12,541 bases of DNA, taken from assembly GCA_039767595.1 (NCBI GenBank), contig JBDNBY010000109.1, forward strand, positions 1 through 12,541, written 5' to 3'. Made by a program: the position numbers and the translations under genes. Origin of the DNA: JBDNBY01 sp039767595 (GTDB lineage Bacteria; Pseudomonadota; Alphaproteobacteria; Rhodobacterales; Rhodobacteraceae). Below the pieces are notes generated by a model. It saw nothing but the letters and a program-made list of their open reading frames with translations. It searched no databases and was not told the origin of the DNA. This document shows, piece by piece, positions 1 through 7,501 of the stretch (position 1 is its first letter; each line of letters opens with the position of its first letter).

Positions 1-32
1 AAACCAGCTGTTTTGCACGCGAGAAAAAGTCC

Positions 33-49
33 TCAGATTAAAAATCTGA
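33..49 (-). terminator. Candidate terminator hairpin downstream of tRNA-Ser
   Basis: A perfect 7-bp inverted repeat (TCAGATT / AATCTGA, 3-nt loop) lies about 70 nt beyond the 3' end of the minus-strand tRNA-Ser. Read on the minus strand, the stem is followed after three bases by a run of five T. The stem is AT-rich and weak, so intrinsic termination is possible but not secure. It could also act as a 3' processing or stabilising hairpin for the tRNA precursor. Confidence 0.33.
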
Positions 50-57
50 CAATAACA

Positions 58-73
58 GCCTGAAATATCAGGC
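58..73 (-). other. Second hairpin downstream of tRNA-Ser
   Basis: A perfect 6-bp inverted repeat (GCCTGA, loop AATA, TCAGGC as read on the plus strand) sits between the tRNA 3' end and the hairpin at 33-49. On neither strand does a convincing T-tract follow directly, so it is not a textbook terminator on its own. With its neighbour it forms a tandem hairpin array in the tRNA trailer, which fits a precursor 3' region that is trimmed after transcription. The role is inferred from position only. Confidence 0.3.
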
Positions 74-117
74 AAAAACACCAAAAAAAGGGAGCGGTCG
101 ATTGTTAGGGGATTTAG

Positions 118-207
118 TGGCGGAGGAGGTGGGATTCGAACCCACGAAGGGCGTTAACCCTTGCTGGTTTTCAAGACCAGTGCATTCAACCGCTCTGCCA
201 CTCCTCC
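118..207 (-). tRNA. tRNA-Ser (anticodon UGA)
   Basis: Read on the minus strand, this 90-nt segment folds as a class II tRNA. The acceptor stem is GGAGGAG (plus 201-207) paired with CTCCTCC (122-128), with discriminator G and a genome-encoded CCA at 118-120. The T arm (GTGGG, loop TTCGAAT, CCCAC) lies at 129-145. The anticodon arm is CTGGT, loop CTTGAAA, ACCAG, giving anticodon TGA at 171-173, which reads UCN serine codons, chiefly UCA. A long variable arm (AAGGG...CCCTT) is typical of tRNA-Ser. The gene stands alone and is divergent from the SPOR-lipoprotein gene. Confidence 0.97.
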
Positions 208-217
208 AACGAAGGGC

Positions 218-246
218 GGTTTAGCGTCAGTTTTTTGATTGGGCAA
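218..246 (-). promoter_or_regulatory. Candidate promoter for tRNA-Ser
   Basis: On the minus strand, TTGCCC (plus 241-246) and TAAACC (plus 218-223) are separated by exactly 17 bp. The putative -10 ends 10 bp before the mature tRNA 5' end, a spacing typical of stable-RNA genes. Both boxes depart from consensus, especially the -10, so the call rests mainly on spacing and position. Confidence 0.35.
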
Positions 247-350
247 CCCCAAAAGTCACAAATTTGCCAACTCTTTTAGAAATCCTTTTCAAGGCGCGCC
301 GGACGGGCTATGAAGACTACAAGGGGCACGACGGGATGTGCCAATAAAAA

Positions 351-356
351 TATAAT
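351..356 (+). promoter_or_regulatory. Perfect -10 box ahead of the SPOR-lipoprotein gene
   Basis: An exact TATAAT hexamer lies 30 bp before the ATG at 386. A transcript starting about 7 nt downstream (near 363) would have a leader of about 23 nt, which contains the GAGG Shine-Dalgarno sequence at 373-376 and so favours the 386 start. No good TTGACA-like -35 is visible 16-18 bp upstream, so the promoter may be activator-dependent or the hexamer may be chance. Confidence 0.35.
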
Positions 357-385
357 GATTGGGCGGTTTTATGAGGTCGACTCAG

Positions 386-1306
386 ATGAAGGCAATTCAA
401 ACGACACAGGGCACATTGCATATTGCACAAGCATCAGGGGCCACCGGACGCCGCGCGACGTCATGGCTGATCTGTGCCGCGACCTGTGTTGCGCTTGGCG
501 CGTGCGACGCGTTGGGCCAACTGAACCTCGGTGCTGATCCGGCGCAAACTGCGCAAAAGCCATCGACATCAGTTAAAATGGTCGAACGCGATGTAGAATC
601 CCCACAGGTGTTTCAAGCAACTGAACAAGGGCTTTGGGATGGGCGTCCTTCCTTAGGTGGCGTCTGGGTGGCGCATCCTGATGCGGATACGCCAGAGCGC
701 GTTGTTATTCGCAACAAAAGCAATGGAAAATTTGTCATCGGCGCTTTGTTTCGCAAGGAACGCGCCCTGCCTGGCCCTGCGTTTCAAGTCAGCTCGGATG
801 CCGCCAAAGCGTTGGAATTGCTCGCAGGCGCCCCTCAAGATCTCAGCGTGACTGCGCTGCGCCGCCAAGAGGTCGAGGATCCGCAGGCCAGCCCCGCGAC
901 AGCGGCCCCCAGCTCTGACGTGGCCGACACCGCTGTCGCCGAAGTGACGCTGAGCGAAATCAACGAAACGCCGATCGCGGGGGCCGCCGCGCCCAGTGCC
1001 CCCTCTGCGAATGCGACAACGTCCAACGCCGCAGCGCCAAGTGCGGCACCAAGTGTGGCACCGGCCAGCACGCTGAGCAAATCCTATTTGCAAGTGGGTA
1101 TCTTTAGCCAAAAGGCCAATGCCCAAGGCACCGCCGCCTCGATGCGCAAGGCGGGTCTAAGCCCCAAGGTGATCGAGCATTCATCCTCTGGTAAACTTTT
1201 TTACCGTGTGACAGTCGGCCCTGCCCTGACCCAAAGTGAACAAAATGCAATGCTCAAAATGGTGCGTGGCATGGGCTTTAAAGATGCCTATGCGGTCCGC
1301 CGATAA
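386..1306 (+). CDS. SPOR-domain lipoprotein
   Basis: This 306-aa envelope protein probably binds peptidoglycan. It has three parts. Residues 1-40 form a lipoprotein-type signal with an arginine pair at 22-23, a hydrophobic stretch and the lipobox L37-G-A-C40. Residues ~50-160 form a region of unknown fold. An Ala/Pro/Ser-rich linker (~165-228) then leads to a C-terminal SPOR domain (~230-306, beginning around SYLQVGIFSQ and ending in AYAVRR). SPOR domains of this family bind glycan strands stripped of stem peptides. I chose the ATG at 386 because GAGG at 373-376 lies at good distance; ATG 371 and TTG 359 are in-frame alternatives with poorer ribosome sites. The D-Ala-D-Ala carboxypeptidase gene follows after 22 bp, so the two are probably co-transcribed and may work together in wall trimming (inference). 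The lipobox residue G at -2 is less common but acceptable. Confidence 0.85.
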   Translation: MKAIQTTQGTLHIAQASGATGRRATSWLICAATCVALGACDALGQLNLGADPAQTAQKPSTSVKMVERDVESPQVFQATEQGLWDGRPSLGGVWVAHPDADTPERVVIRNKSNGKFVIGALFRKERALPGPAFQVSSDAAKALELLAGAPQDLSVTALRRQEVEDPQASPATAAPSSDVADTAVAEVTLSEINETPIAGAAAPSAPSANATTSNAAAPSAAPSVAPASTLSKSYLQVGIFSQKANAQGTAASMRKAGLSPKVIEHSSSGKLFYRVTVGPALTQSEQNAMLKMVRGMGFKDAYAVRR

Positions 1307-1328
1307 CTCAAACTTTTAAAGAGGCGCC

Positions 1329-2501
1329 ATGCGATACGGATTTTTGCGACACGCTATTTTAACGCTGGCTCTGTGTATTGCGAGTGGCGCGACATGGGCC
1401 TTTGATACAAAGGCAACGGCGGCCTTTGTCTATGACGTGAACACCGACACGGTGCTTTTGGCCAAGAACGCCGATGCGCCGATGCCGCCCGCCTCCATGT
1501 CAAAATTGATGACCGTCTATATGGCGTTTGAGGCGGTCAAATCAGGGCGCCTGACGCTTGAGACCAAGCTGCCCGTGTCCCAACATGCGATGAATTACAA
1601 AGGGTCGACCATGTTTTTGGATACGACCGATCGCGTCACTGTCACGGATCTGTTGCGGGGCATTATCGTCCTGTCAGGCAATGATGCCAGCGCTGTGATC
1701 GCCGAAGCGCTCAGCCCCACGGGAACCGAACAGGGTTTTGCCGACTTGATGACAAAACGGGCCCGCGAGCTGGGGATGACACAGTCCACCTTTGCCAATT
1801 CAAATGGATGGCCGGCTCCAAACCACCGGATGAGCATGCGCGATTTGGTAACGTTATCCCAAGCGCTCATTCGCGATTTTCCGGAACTGTATAAGATATT
1901 CGGTGAGACAAGCTTTGCCTTTGACAACCGCGCGCCCAAAAATGTGCGCAACCGCAATCCGCTGCTCTATTTGAACATTGGCGCAGACGGGCTCAAAACG
2001 GGCCACACCAGCGAGGCGGGCTATGGCCTTGCGGGATCTGTAGTGCAAGGGGATCGCCGTGTGATTTTCGCCTTCACGGGTCTCAATTCAGAACAAGAGC
2101 GCGCCGCCGAGGCAGAGGCGATTGTCAACTGGGCCTTTCGTACATTCTCCGAGGCGCAATTGGCCACCCCGGGTCAAATTTTGGCACAGGCCCCCGTTTG
2201 GATGGGCGATACAAAGACCATCGGCCTGACGGTGAAAGAGCCGCTGACCATGTTGATCGCGGCCTATGCCAGTACGGCGCCCGAGGCCAAGGTCACTTTT
2301 CAATCGCCCCTATTGCCCCCCCTCTCGGTGGATACGCCCGTGGCCACGATGACCATTCACACAGACGGCATTGCCGAGGGGCGCTCTGTTGATCTCTATC
2401 CTGCCCAAAGCGTGGACACAGGCGGCTTTGGTGCGCGCATTGGCGCCTCGGCGCGGTATTTGATGGATCGTTTCATGACCAAACTGCCAGAGGCCTCGTA
2501 A
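1329..2501 (+). CDS. dacC: D-alanyl-D-alanine carboxypeptidase (PBP5/6-like, peptidase S11)
   Basis: This 390-aa periplasmic serine DD-carboxypeptidase removes the terminal D-Ala from peptidoglycan pentapeptides. An N-terminal Sec signal (residues 1-25, ending GATWAF) is followed by the penicillin-binding transpeptidase-type domain with all three hallmarks: SxxK at S56-M-S-K59 (nucleophile S56), SGN at 116-118, and KTG at 223-225. A PBP5-type C-terminal beta domain follows (~285-375), with a C-terminal stretch that may contact the membrane. Length agrees with the E. coli DacA/DacC class. A Shine-Dalgarno AAAGAGG at 1318-1324 supports the ATG at 1329. Assignment to dacC rather than dacA or dacD is conventional; the sequence alone shows only the low-molecular-mass class C type-5 PBP family. 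The stop codon is followed directly by the GTG start of tmk, so translation is likely coupled. Confidence 0.95.
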   Translation: MRYGFLRHAILTLALCIASGATWAFDTKATAAFVYDVNTDTVLLAKNADAPMPPASMSKLMTVYMAFEAVKSGRLTLETKLPVSQHAMNYKGSTMFLDTTDRVTVTDLLRGIIVLSGNDASAVIAEALSPTGTEQGFADLMTKRARELGMTQSTFANSNGWPAPNHRMSMRDLVTLSQALIRDFPELYKIFGETSFAFDNRAPKNVRNRNPLLYLNIGADGLKTGHTSEAGYGLAGSVVQGDRRVIFAFTGLNSEQERAAEAEAIVNWAFRTFSEAQLATPGQILAQAPVWMGDTKTIGLTVKEPLTMLIAAYASTAPEAKVTFQSPLLPPLSVDTPVATMTIHTDGIAEGRSVDLYPAQSVDTGGFGARIGASARYLMDRFMTKLPEAS

Positions 2502-3128
2502 GTGGCGGGTCTGTTTATTTCCTTTGAAGGTATTGATGGCTGCGGCAAATCCACCCAAGCGCGGCGGCTGGCGGCACGGCTCGAAGAGGACGGTCATGCG
2601 ACACTCCTCACACGCGAGCCCGGTGGATCGGCCGGGGCCGAAGATATCCGCCGCCTCGTGCTAGAGGGCGCGACAGATCGCTGGTCTGCCGAAGTGGAAA
2701 CACTCCTCTTCACCGCGGCGCGGCGCGACCACTTGGATCGAACCATCCGCCCTGCCCTAGAGGCCGGCACGACCGTAATCACAGACCGGTTCGCCGATAG
2801 CACACGGGTCTATCAAGGGGCCACGCGCGGCGATTTGCGCGGCTATGTCGATGCGCTGCATGATTTGTGCATTCAAGTCGAGCCTCACATGACCTTTGTC
2901 CTTGATATTGATCCGCAGGTGGGTCTCAAACGCGCCTTTGATCGGGCGGGAAGCGAGCTGCGCTTTGAACAATTCGGTCTGCAAATGCAGCATGATATGC
3001 GTCAAGGGTTTCTCGATCTCGCCGCCGCCGCGCCCGAGCGATTTCATGTGATTGATGCCAGCGGGGCCATCGATGACATCTTTGATCAGATATGGGGCGC
3101 CCTTTCGGCGCGCTTGCGCCAAAGATGA
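2502..3128 (+). CDS. tmk: Thymidylate kinase (dTMP kinase)
   Basis: This cytosolic 208-aa enzyme phosphorylates dTMP to dTDP with ATP, on the only route to dTTP. The family motifs are all present: P-loop G10-I-D-G-C-G-K-S17, the TREPGG segment at 37-42 that contacts the phosphates, and the DRF...S motif D95-R-F-x-x-S100 with the following RVYQG. Length is typical. It starts with GTG immediately after the TAA of the carboxypeptidase gene, and AGAGG at 2489-2493 inside that gene serves as its ribosome site. Its TGA overlaps the ATG of holB (ATGA). The tmk-holB pair is conserved widely in proteobacteria and links precursor supply with replication. Confidence 0.97.
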   Translation: MAGLFISFEGIDGCGKSTQARRLAARLEEDGHATLLTREPGGSAGAEDIRRLVLEGATDRWSAEVETLLFTAARRDHLDRTIRPALEAGTTVITDRFADSTRVYQGATRGDLRGYVDALHDLCIQVEPHMTFVLDIDPQVGLKRAFDRAGSELRFEQFGLQMQHDMRQGFLDLAAAAPERFHVIDASGAIDDIFDQIWGALSARLRQR

Positions 3129-4216
3129 TAGACGACAGCCTGCCTCAATCTGATGCCTCTGAGGGCGCCCCCCACCCGCGCCATGCGCCTCAGATTATTG
3201 GCCAAACTGGGGCCGTCTCGCAATTTTTACAAAGCTATACAGCCGGAAAATTGCATCATGCATGGCTTATCACTGGCCCCAAGGGGATTGGCAAGGCGAC
3301 GCTGGCATGGAAAATCGCGCAAACTTTGTTGCATCACGGCGAAGCGCCCAGCGCACCGATTGAGCATCTTGGCGCCCCCGAGGGCAGCAGTACAGATCGC
3401 CAAATTCAGGCGCTCTCGCATCCAGGGCTATTTTTAATTCGCCGCAAATATGACGAAAAAGCCGGCCGCTTTGCGCAAAACATCGTCGTCGATGATGTGC
3501 GTGGATTGCGCAATTTCTTTGGCCTATCCTCGGCGGGCGGCACGCATCGTGTGGTGATTATCGATAGCGTCGATGAGATGAACACGTCGGCGGCCAATGC
3601 TTTGCTCAAACTCTTAGAGGAACCGCCCAGCCACGCGACGCTTTTGCTTATCTCGCATCATCCCTCCGGCCTCTTGCCGACCATTCGCTCGCGCTGTCGG
3701 ACATTGGCGCTACGGCAACTTGAGGCCAGTGATCTAAGCACCATCTTCCAAGCCTGCGATTTTGACGCGCCCGAGGATATGTACACGCTCACAGAGTTGG
3801 CGATGGGCTCCGCCGGTGAGGCAATGCGCCTGACTACGCTGGACGGCGTTGGGCTTTATTCCCAAGTTGAGCAATTCTTTCAAAATGCCCCACAAGTGGA
3901 CCGCGCCGCGGCGCATCGCATCGCCGCGCAACTTGCTGCCAAAGGGGCCGAGGCGCAGCGCGCGCTCTTTTGTGATATGCTGTGGCGTTGGAGCCTGCGC
4001 ATCACCAAAGATGCCATTATGCAATTGCAATCGGGGACGCTCGACGAGCCCGTTGCACATAAATTCGTGCCATCACTGGAAATCGCCCCAATATTCATGC
4101 AAACAGCCCAAGACACTTTGATGCGATTGAGAACAGGATTGACTGTCAACCTTGACCCCGCCTCATTGATTTTAGATACGCTACTAACACTGGCCGCCCA
4201 AGCCAAAAGGTCATAA
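3125..4216 (+). CDS. holB: DNA polymerase III delta-prime subunit
   Basis: This is the delta-prime subunit of the clamp-loader (DnaX) complex, which opens and loads the beta sliding clamp at primed DNA. The 363-aa protein has an AAA+ fold. A Walker-A-like loop G51-PKGIGKA58 has Ala where Ser/Thr is usual. A Walker-B-like VVIIDSVDEM lies at 143-152, the LLEEPP signature at about 163-168, and the SRC motif at 189-191, which provides the trans-acting arginine finger. The degenerate P-loop fits the known lack of ATP hydrolysis by delta-prime in the family. I chose ATG 3125 because it overlaps the tmk stop as ATGA; an in-frame ATG at 3092 would add 11 residues buried in tmk. The TatD-type gene follows after 31 nt. 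Confidence 0.94.
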   Translation: MIDDSLPQSDASEGAPHPRHAPQIIGQTGAVSQFLQSYTAGKLHHAWLITGPKGIGKATLAWKIAQTLLHHGEAPSAPIEHLGAPEGSSTDRQIQALSHPGLFLIRRKYDEKAGRFAQNIVVDDVRGLRNFFGLSSAGGTHRVVIIDSVDEMNTSAANALLKLLEEPPSHATLLLISHHPSGLLPTIRSRCRTLALRQLEASDLSTIFQACDFDAPEDMYTLTELAMGSAGEAMRLTTLDGVGLYSQVEQFFQNAPQVDRAAAHRIAAQLAAKGAEAQRALFCDMLWRWSLRITKDAIMQLQSGTLDEPVAHKFVPSLEIAPIFMQTAQDTLMRLRTGLTVNLDPASLILDTLLTLAAQAKRS

Positions 4217-4247
4217 CCTAGCGGGCGGGCCCAAGAGGAGAACGAGC

Positions 4248-5069
4248 TTGACCACCGCCGGATCATCGACCCACCCCATCACAGATAGCCATTGTCATTT
4301 AGACTTCCCGCAATTTGACGAGGAACGCGACGCGTTGATCGCGCGGGCGCTTGAGGCGGGTGTGCATCGCATGATCACGATCTGCACCAAATTGCGGCAA
4401 TTTGATCAAGTGCGCGATATCGCGGATCGCTTTGCGCCCGTGTTCTTTGCCGCTGGCACCCATCCGATGAGCGCCGCGGACGAGCCGATGACCTCAGTCG
4501 ATGAGCTGATCACCCTTGCACAGCATCCCAAAATGGTCGGCATTGGGGAAACGGGCCTTGATTATCATTATACCGCCGAGAGCAAAGATATTCAAAAGGC
4601 CTCGCTGGCCCTACATATCGCGGCGTGTCAACAAACGGGTCTGCCCTTAATCATTCACGCGCGCGATGCCGATCACGACATGGCAGATATCCTCAGCGCC
4701 GAGTATAAAAACGCGCCCTACTCTTGCGTGATGCATTGCTTTTCGTCGAGTGCGCAATTGGCGCATGCCGCCCTTGATCTGGGGTTTTACCTGTCGATGT
4801 CGGGGATCGCAACGTTTCCCAAATCCCAAGAGCTGCGCGATATTTTCGCCGCCGCCCCCAAGGATCGCATCCTCGTCGAAACAGATAGCCCCTATTTGGC
4901 GCCTCCGCCCTATCGCGGTAAACGCAATGAGCCCGCCTACACTGTCCATACGGCCCAAGTGGGTGCAGACATCTATGGGCTAAGCTATGACGCGTTCGCC
5001 GCCCAACTCGAAGAGAATACTCTGCGCCTCTTTGATAAAATCGCAAAATACGAGGCGGCGCATGGATGA
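4248..5069 (+). CDS. ycfH: TatD-family metal-dependent hydrolase (YcfH type)
   Basis: This 273-aa TIM-barrel enzyme belongs to the TatD family, whose studied members are divalent-metal-dependent DNases or deoxyribonuclease-like phosphoesterases. All metal ligands are visible: H15 and H17 in DSHCHLDF, E101 in GETGLDY, H137 in IIHARDAD, H163 in VMHCFSSS, and D213 in VETDSPYLAPPP. The likely start is TTG at 4248, preceded by a strong AAGAGGAG at 4233-4240. The order tmk-holB-ycfH matches that of E. coli, which supports orthology to YcfH rather than to TatD itself. The end overlaps the next gene by 8 bp. The physiological substrate is not known from sequence. Confidence 0.93.
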   Translation: MTTAGSSTHPITDSHCHLDFPQFDEERDALIARALEAGVHRMITICTKLRQFDQVRDIADRFAPVFFAAGTHPMSAADEPMTSVDELITLAQHPKMVGIGETGLDYHYTAESKDIQKASLALHIAACQQTGLPLIIHARDADHDMADILSAEYKNAPYSCVMHCFSSSAQLAHAALDLGFYLSMSGIATFPKSQELRDIFAAAPKDRILVETDSPYLAPPPYRGKRNEPAYTVHTAQVGADIYGLSYDAFAAQLEENTLRLFDKIAKYEAAHG

Positions 5070-5868
5070 TCTAAAGATCACGATCTTAGGCTGTGGCTCA
5101 TCTGGCGGGGTGCCGCGGATTGGCGGCCATTGGGGCGCTTGTGATCCCAAAAATCCCAAAAACAGGCGTCAGCGCTGTGCCCTTTTAGTCGAGCGGATCG
5201 GCCAAAGCGGCCGCACACAAGTGGTGATCGACACTGGGCCAGACATCCGCGCACAATTGCTAGAGCATAAGATATCCACGCTGGATGCCGTGCTCTATAC
5301 GCATCCGCACGCCGATCATATCCACGGCATCGATGAATTGCGCGTGGTCACGTTTAACAAACGCGGCCGGCTCGATGTCTATGCCGATGCGCCGACATCT
5401 GATGACCTGATGAACAAATTCGGCTATGTCTTTGAAATGCCCGAAGGCTCGGATTATCCCCCGATTTTGAACCTGCACCCGATCACCGACGCCCCTGTGC
5501 GCATCGATGGTGCGGGCGGTCTCATTGAGTTCATCCCCTTTTATGCCCGCCATGGCCGCATTGACGCCTTGGGCTTTCGCATTGGGCCCTTTGCTTATTT
5601 GCCCGATGCCAATGAAATGTACCCCCAAGGCTGGGCCGCTCTCAAAGGTGTGGAGACATGGATCGTCGATGCGCTGCGCTATACGCCGCACGGATCACAT
5701 GCGCATTTAGAGCAAACTCTTGAGTGGATCGAGACGGCAGGCGTGCCCCAAGCCTATCTGACAAATCTGCATATCGATTTGGATTACGAGCGGCTGCGCC
5801 AAGAGACACCGGCGCATGTCAGCCCAGCGTATGACGGGCTGACATTGCAGGCGAGTTACTCTGCATGA
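5062..5868 (+). CDS. MBL-fold metallo-hydrolase, PhnP-like
   Basis: This 268-aa metallo-beta-lactamase-superfamily protein is probably a phosphodiesterase. The N-terminus has the LGCGSSGGVPR strand-loop typical of the PhnP/RNase Z-like branch. The metal motif H81-P-H-A-D-H86 (HxHxDH) is intact, and further ligand candidates are H164 in ARHG, D182 in LPDAN and H237 in LTNLHIDLD. PhnP of the C-P lyase pathway opens cyclic ribose phosphates, but there are no phn genes here, and this operon-linked form is better called MBL-fold hydrolase of unknown substrate. The start ATG at 5062 overlaps the end of the TatD gene by 8 bp with GAGG at 5052-5055 as ribosome site; a longer upstream reading would lie inside the TatD gene. 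Its TGA overlaps the ATG of the next gene. Confidence 0.9.
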   Translation: MDDLKITILGCGSSGGVPRIGGHWGACDPKNPKNRRQRCALLVERIGQSGRTQVVIDTGPDIRAQLLEHKISTLDAVLYTHPHADHIHGIDELRVVTFNKRGRLDVYADAPTSDDLMNKFGYVFEMPEGSDYPPILNLHPITDAPVRIDGAGGLIEFIPFYARHGRIDALGFRIGPFAYLPDANEMYPQGWAALKGVETWIVDALRYTPHGSHAHLEQTLEWIETAGVPQAYLTNLHIDLDYERLRQETPAHVSPAYDGLTLQASYSA

Positions 5869-6803
5869 GCATCCTTCTTGATGTGATTTTACCGGTTTTT
5901 GTCGTCATTGGCTTTGGCTATGCGATGTGCGGCTTTGGCCTTGCCAATGAGACGCTGATTAATTCGGTCAAAGATTTTGCGCAAAAATTCGCCGTACCCT
6001 TTTTGCTGTATCGCGGGGTGTCGAACCTTGATTTGGGCATGTTCACATCGAGCGGTTTAATCCAAAGCTATTATATTGCGGCCTTTAGCTGTTTTGGCCT
6101 TGGCGTGTTGGGGGCGCGCTATCTCTTTGGCCGCGCATGGGAAGACAGTGTTGTCATTGGCTTTACCTGTTTATTTTCCAACACAGTTTTGCTGGGCCTG
6201 CCCATCACAGAACGCGCGTTTGGCACTGAGGCGCTCTCGTATAATTTCATCATCATTTCTGTGCACTCACCGCTGTGTTACCTTGTTGGGATCTCAGCGA
6301 TGGAGCTGGCGCGCGCCAACTCAGCACAGGCCAATTGGAAATCTGCCGTACCTCAGATCCTGCGCGCGATGTTTTCCAACTCTTTGGTCATTGGGATCGC
6401 CGCAGGGTTCACGGTGAATATCCTCGACATCCCCGAACCCACCGTCATTGCCGAAGCGATCGATTGGATGGCGCGCGCGGCCTTGCCTGCGGCGCTCTTT
6501 TCCCTTGGGGGCACAATTTATTTGCTCAAAATCGAGGGCAATCTCATTTTAGTGGGGTTCATTTGCTTGATCTCTTTGGGGCTACACCCAATCTTGGTCA
6601 AGCTCTTGTCGGTGCCTTACGGATTGAGCCAAGAGGCGCTGCGCTCGGCGCTTTTGACATCGTCAATGGCGCCTGGCGTCAATGCGTTTATCTTTGCAGA
6701 GATGTATGGCCGCGCGCGCCGTGTCGCGGCCTCTACAGTGTTGATTGGTACGATCATCTCGATCTTTACCGTTTGGGGCTGGCTGGGCATTCTCTATGCC
6801 TAG
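5865..6803 (+). CDS. AEC-family (auxin efflux carrier-like) transporter
   Basis: This 312-aa inner-membrane carrier has roughly ten hydrophobic segments spread over its whole length, with inside-positive loops such as the R90 and R150 regions. Family-like signatures are SNTVLLGLPI at about 105-114, in the first half, and TSSMAPGVNAFIFAEMYG near the end of the second half. AEC/BASS-like carriers move small organic anions, for example malonate or malate in some bacteria; the substrate here cannot be told. The ATG overlaps the MBL-gene stop as ATGA, so it is translationally coupled and is the last gene of the plus-strand run. It ends 7 bp from the end of the opposing GatB/YqeY gene. Confidence 0.9.
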   Translation: MSILLDVILPVFVVIGFGYAMCGFGLANETLINSVKDFAQKFAVPFLLYRGVSNLDLGMFTSSGLIQSYYIAAFSCFGLGVLGARYLFGRAWEDSVVIGFTCLFSNTVLLGLPITERAFGTEALSYNFIIISVHSPLCYLVGISAMELARANSAQANWKSAVPQILRAMFSNSLVIGIAAGFTVNILDIPEPTVIAEAIDWMARAALPAALFSLGGTIYLLKIEGNLILVGFICLISLGLHPILVKLLSVPYGLSQEALRSALLTSSMAPGVNAFIFAEMYGRARRVAASTVLIGTIISIFTVWGWLGILYA

Positions 6804-6810
6804 CCCAGAT

Positions 6811-7272
6811 TTACTGACTTAGGCGCGCCTTCACCATTGGGCCGGCTTTGGCAAAATCGATCTGCCCAGTGTATTTGCCTTTGAGCAAAGCCATCACAGC
6901 GCCCATATCCTTAAGCGATGAGGCATCAGCCTCGCCCACGGCTGCGTCAATCGCTTGGGCAATTTCCGCCTCGCTCAGAGCTTTGGGCAAGAACGCTTGG
7001 ATAATCTCAATCTCGGCCATTTCCGCCTCGGACAAATCAAACCGCCCGCCTTCTTCATAGGCTTTGGCGCTTTCTTGGCGCTGTTTGACCATTTTCGATA
7101 AAATAGCCAAGATATCTGCATCCACCAGCTCCGCTTCGTCGCTGGTGCCACGCATCGCGATTTCACGATCTTTGATTGCGGCATTGATCAAGCGCAAAGT
7201 CGCAAGGCGCTTGGCCTCTTTGCTGCGCATAGCATCTTTTGTTGCGGCTGAAATCCGTTCTTTTAACGTCAT
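6811..7272 (-). CDS. GatB/YqeY domain-containing protein
   Basis: This 153-aa cytosolic helical protein is a stand-alone YqeY. The domain resembles the tRNA-binding C-terminal region of the GatB amidotransferase subunit, but stand-alone YqeY proteins have no firmly established job. Visible family features are the N-terminal TLRLINAAIKDREI segment, ILSKMVKQRQES in the middle, and the C-terminal MGAVMALLKGKYTGQIDFAKA, in which D and G residues are conserved. ATG 7272 is preferred; GTG 7275 directly before it is an equally placed alternative, with AAGGGGA upstream as ribosome site. The gene is divergent from carA and convergent with the AEC transporter. Confidence 0.92.
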   Translation of the reverse strand: MTLKERISAATKDAMRSKEAKRLATLRLINAAIKDREIAMRGTSDEAELVDADILAILSKMVKQRQESAKAYEEGGRFDLSEAEMAEIEIIQAFLPKALSEAEIAQAIDAAVGEADASSLKDMGAVMALLKGKYTGQIDFAKAGPMVKARLSQ

Positions 7273-7320
7273 CACTTCGTCGTCCCCTTAGACCACTGCG
7301 CCCAAACCGAGCGAACACGC

Positions 7321-7349
7321 GGCATATAGGATGTGGGACGAAATATCAA
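7321..7349 (-). promoter_or_regulatory. Candidate promoter for the GatB/YqeY gene
   Basis: On the minus strand TTGATA (plus 7344-7349) is followed 17 bp later by TATGCC (plus 7321-7326). A better -10, TATATG (plus 7323-7328), is present at only 15 bp. The position about 50 bp before the start codon is suitable. This is a weak consensus-based call. Confidence 0.25.
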
Positions 7350-7420
7350 GCCTGTGGGCACGGCGCCCGTATGAGCGCGCTGCCCTCTAGATTTTGATGG
7401 CAATTGTGCGGGCCCCTCTC

Positions 7421-7449
7421 TTGACCTATGGCCCTATTCGACATAAGGC
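7421..7449 (+). promoter_or_regulatory. Candidate promoter for carA
   Basis: TTGACC at 7421-7426 is a good -35 match. With a 17-bp spacer it is followed by TAAGGC at 7444-7449, a poor -10. The site lies about 50 bp before the carA start, in the 229-bp divergent region between the GatB/YqeY gene and carA. I saw no attenuator, riboswitch or pyrimidine-responsive leader in that region. Confidence 0.3.
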
Positions 7450-7501
7450 TTCATCGATTTATCCGCTGCCCCCAAGACACGCCACAATGATCGGAGCTGC
7501 C

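Noticed and set aside
310..537. Short open frame starting MKTTRGTTGCANK on the plus strand
   Set aside because: It overlaps the 5' part of the SPOR-lipoprotein gene in another frame, and has no ribosome site, recognisable domain or family-like sequence.
653..1126. Long minus-strand open frame inside the SPOR-lipoprotein gene
   Set aside because: It is a shadow created by the codon bias of the Ala/Pro-rich linker; the amino-acid composition is Arg/Gly/Cys-rich and unlike a real protein.
6783..6808. Inverted repeats at the junction of the AEC and GatB/YqeY genes (GGCAT/ATGCC and CTGGGC/GCCCAG)
   Set aside because: The two stems are mutually exclusive, short, and lack a T-run on either strand, so I do not call a bidirectional terminator.
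6275..6817. 180-codon plus-strand frame inside the AEC transporter gene
   Set aside because: It lies in the +2 frame of a clear membrane-carrier gene; its translation is hydrophilic and lacks any motif.
7356..7368. GGGC/GCCC mini-hairpin between the GatB/YqeY gene and carA
   Set aside because: A four-base-pair stem is expected by chance in GC-rich intergenic DNA.
7371..7397. Tiny open frame MSALPSRF upstream of carA, as a possible leader peptide
   Set aside because: It has no ribosome site, no Arg or pyrimidine-sensing feature, and lies upstream of the best promoter candidate, so it would not be on the carA transcript.
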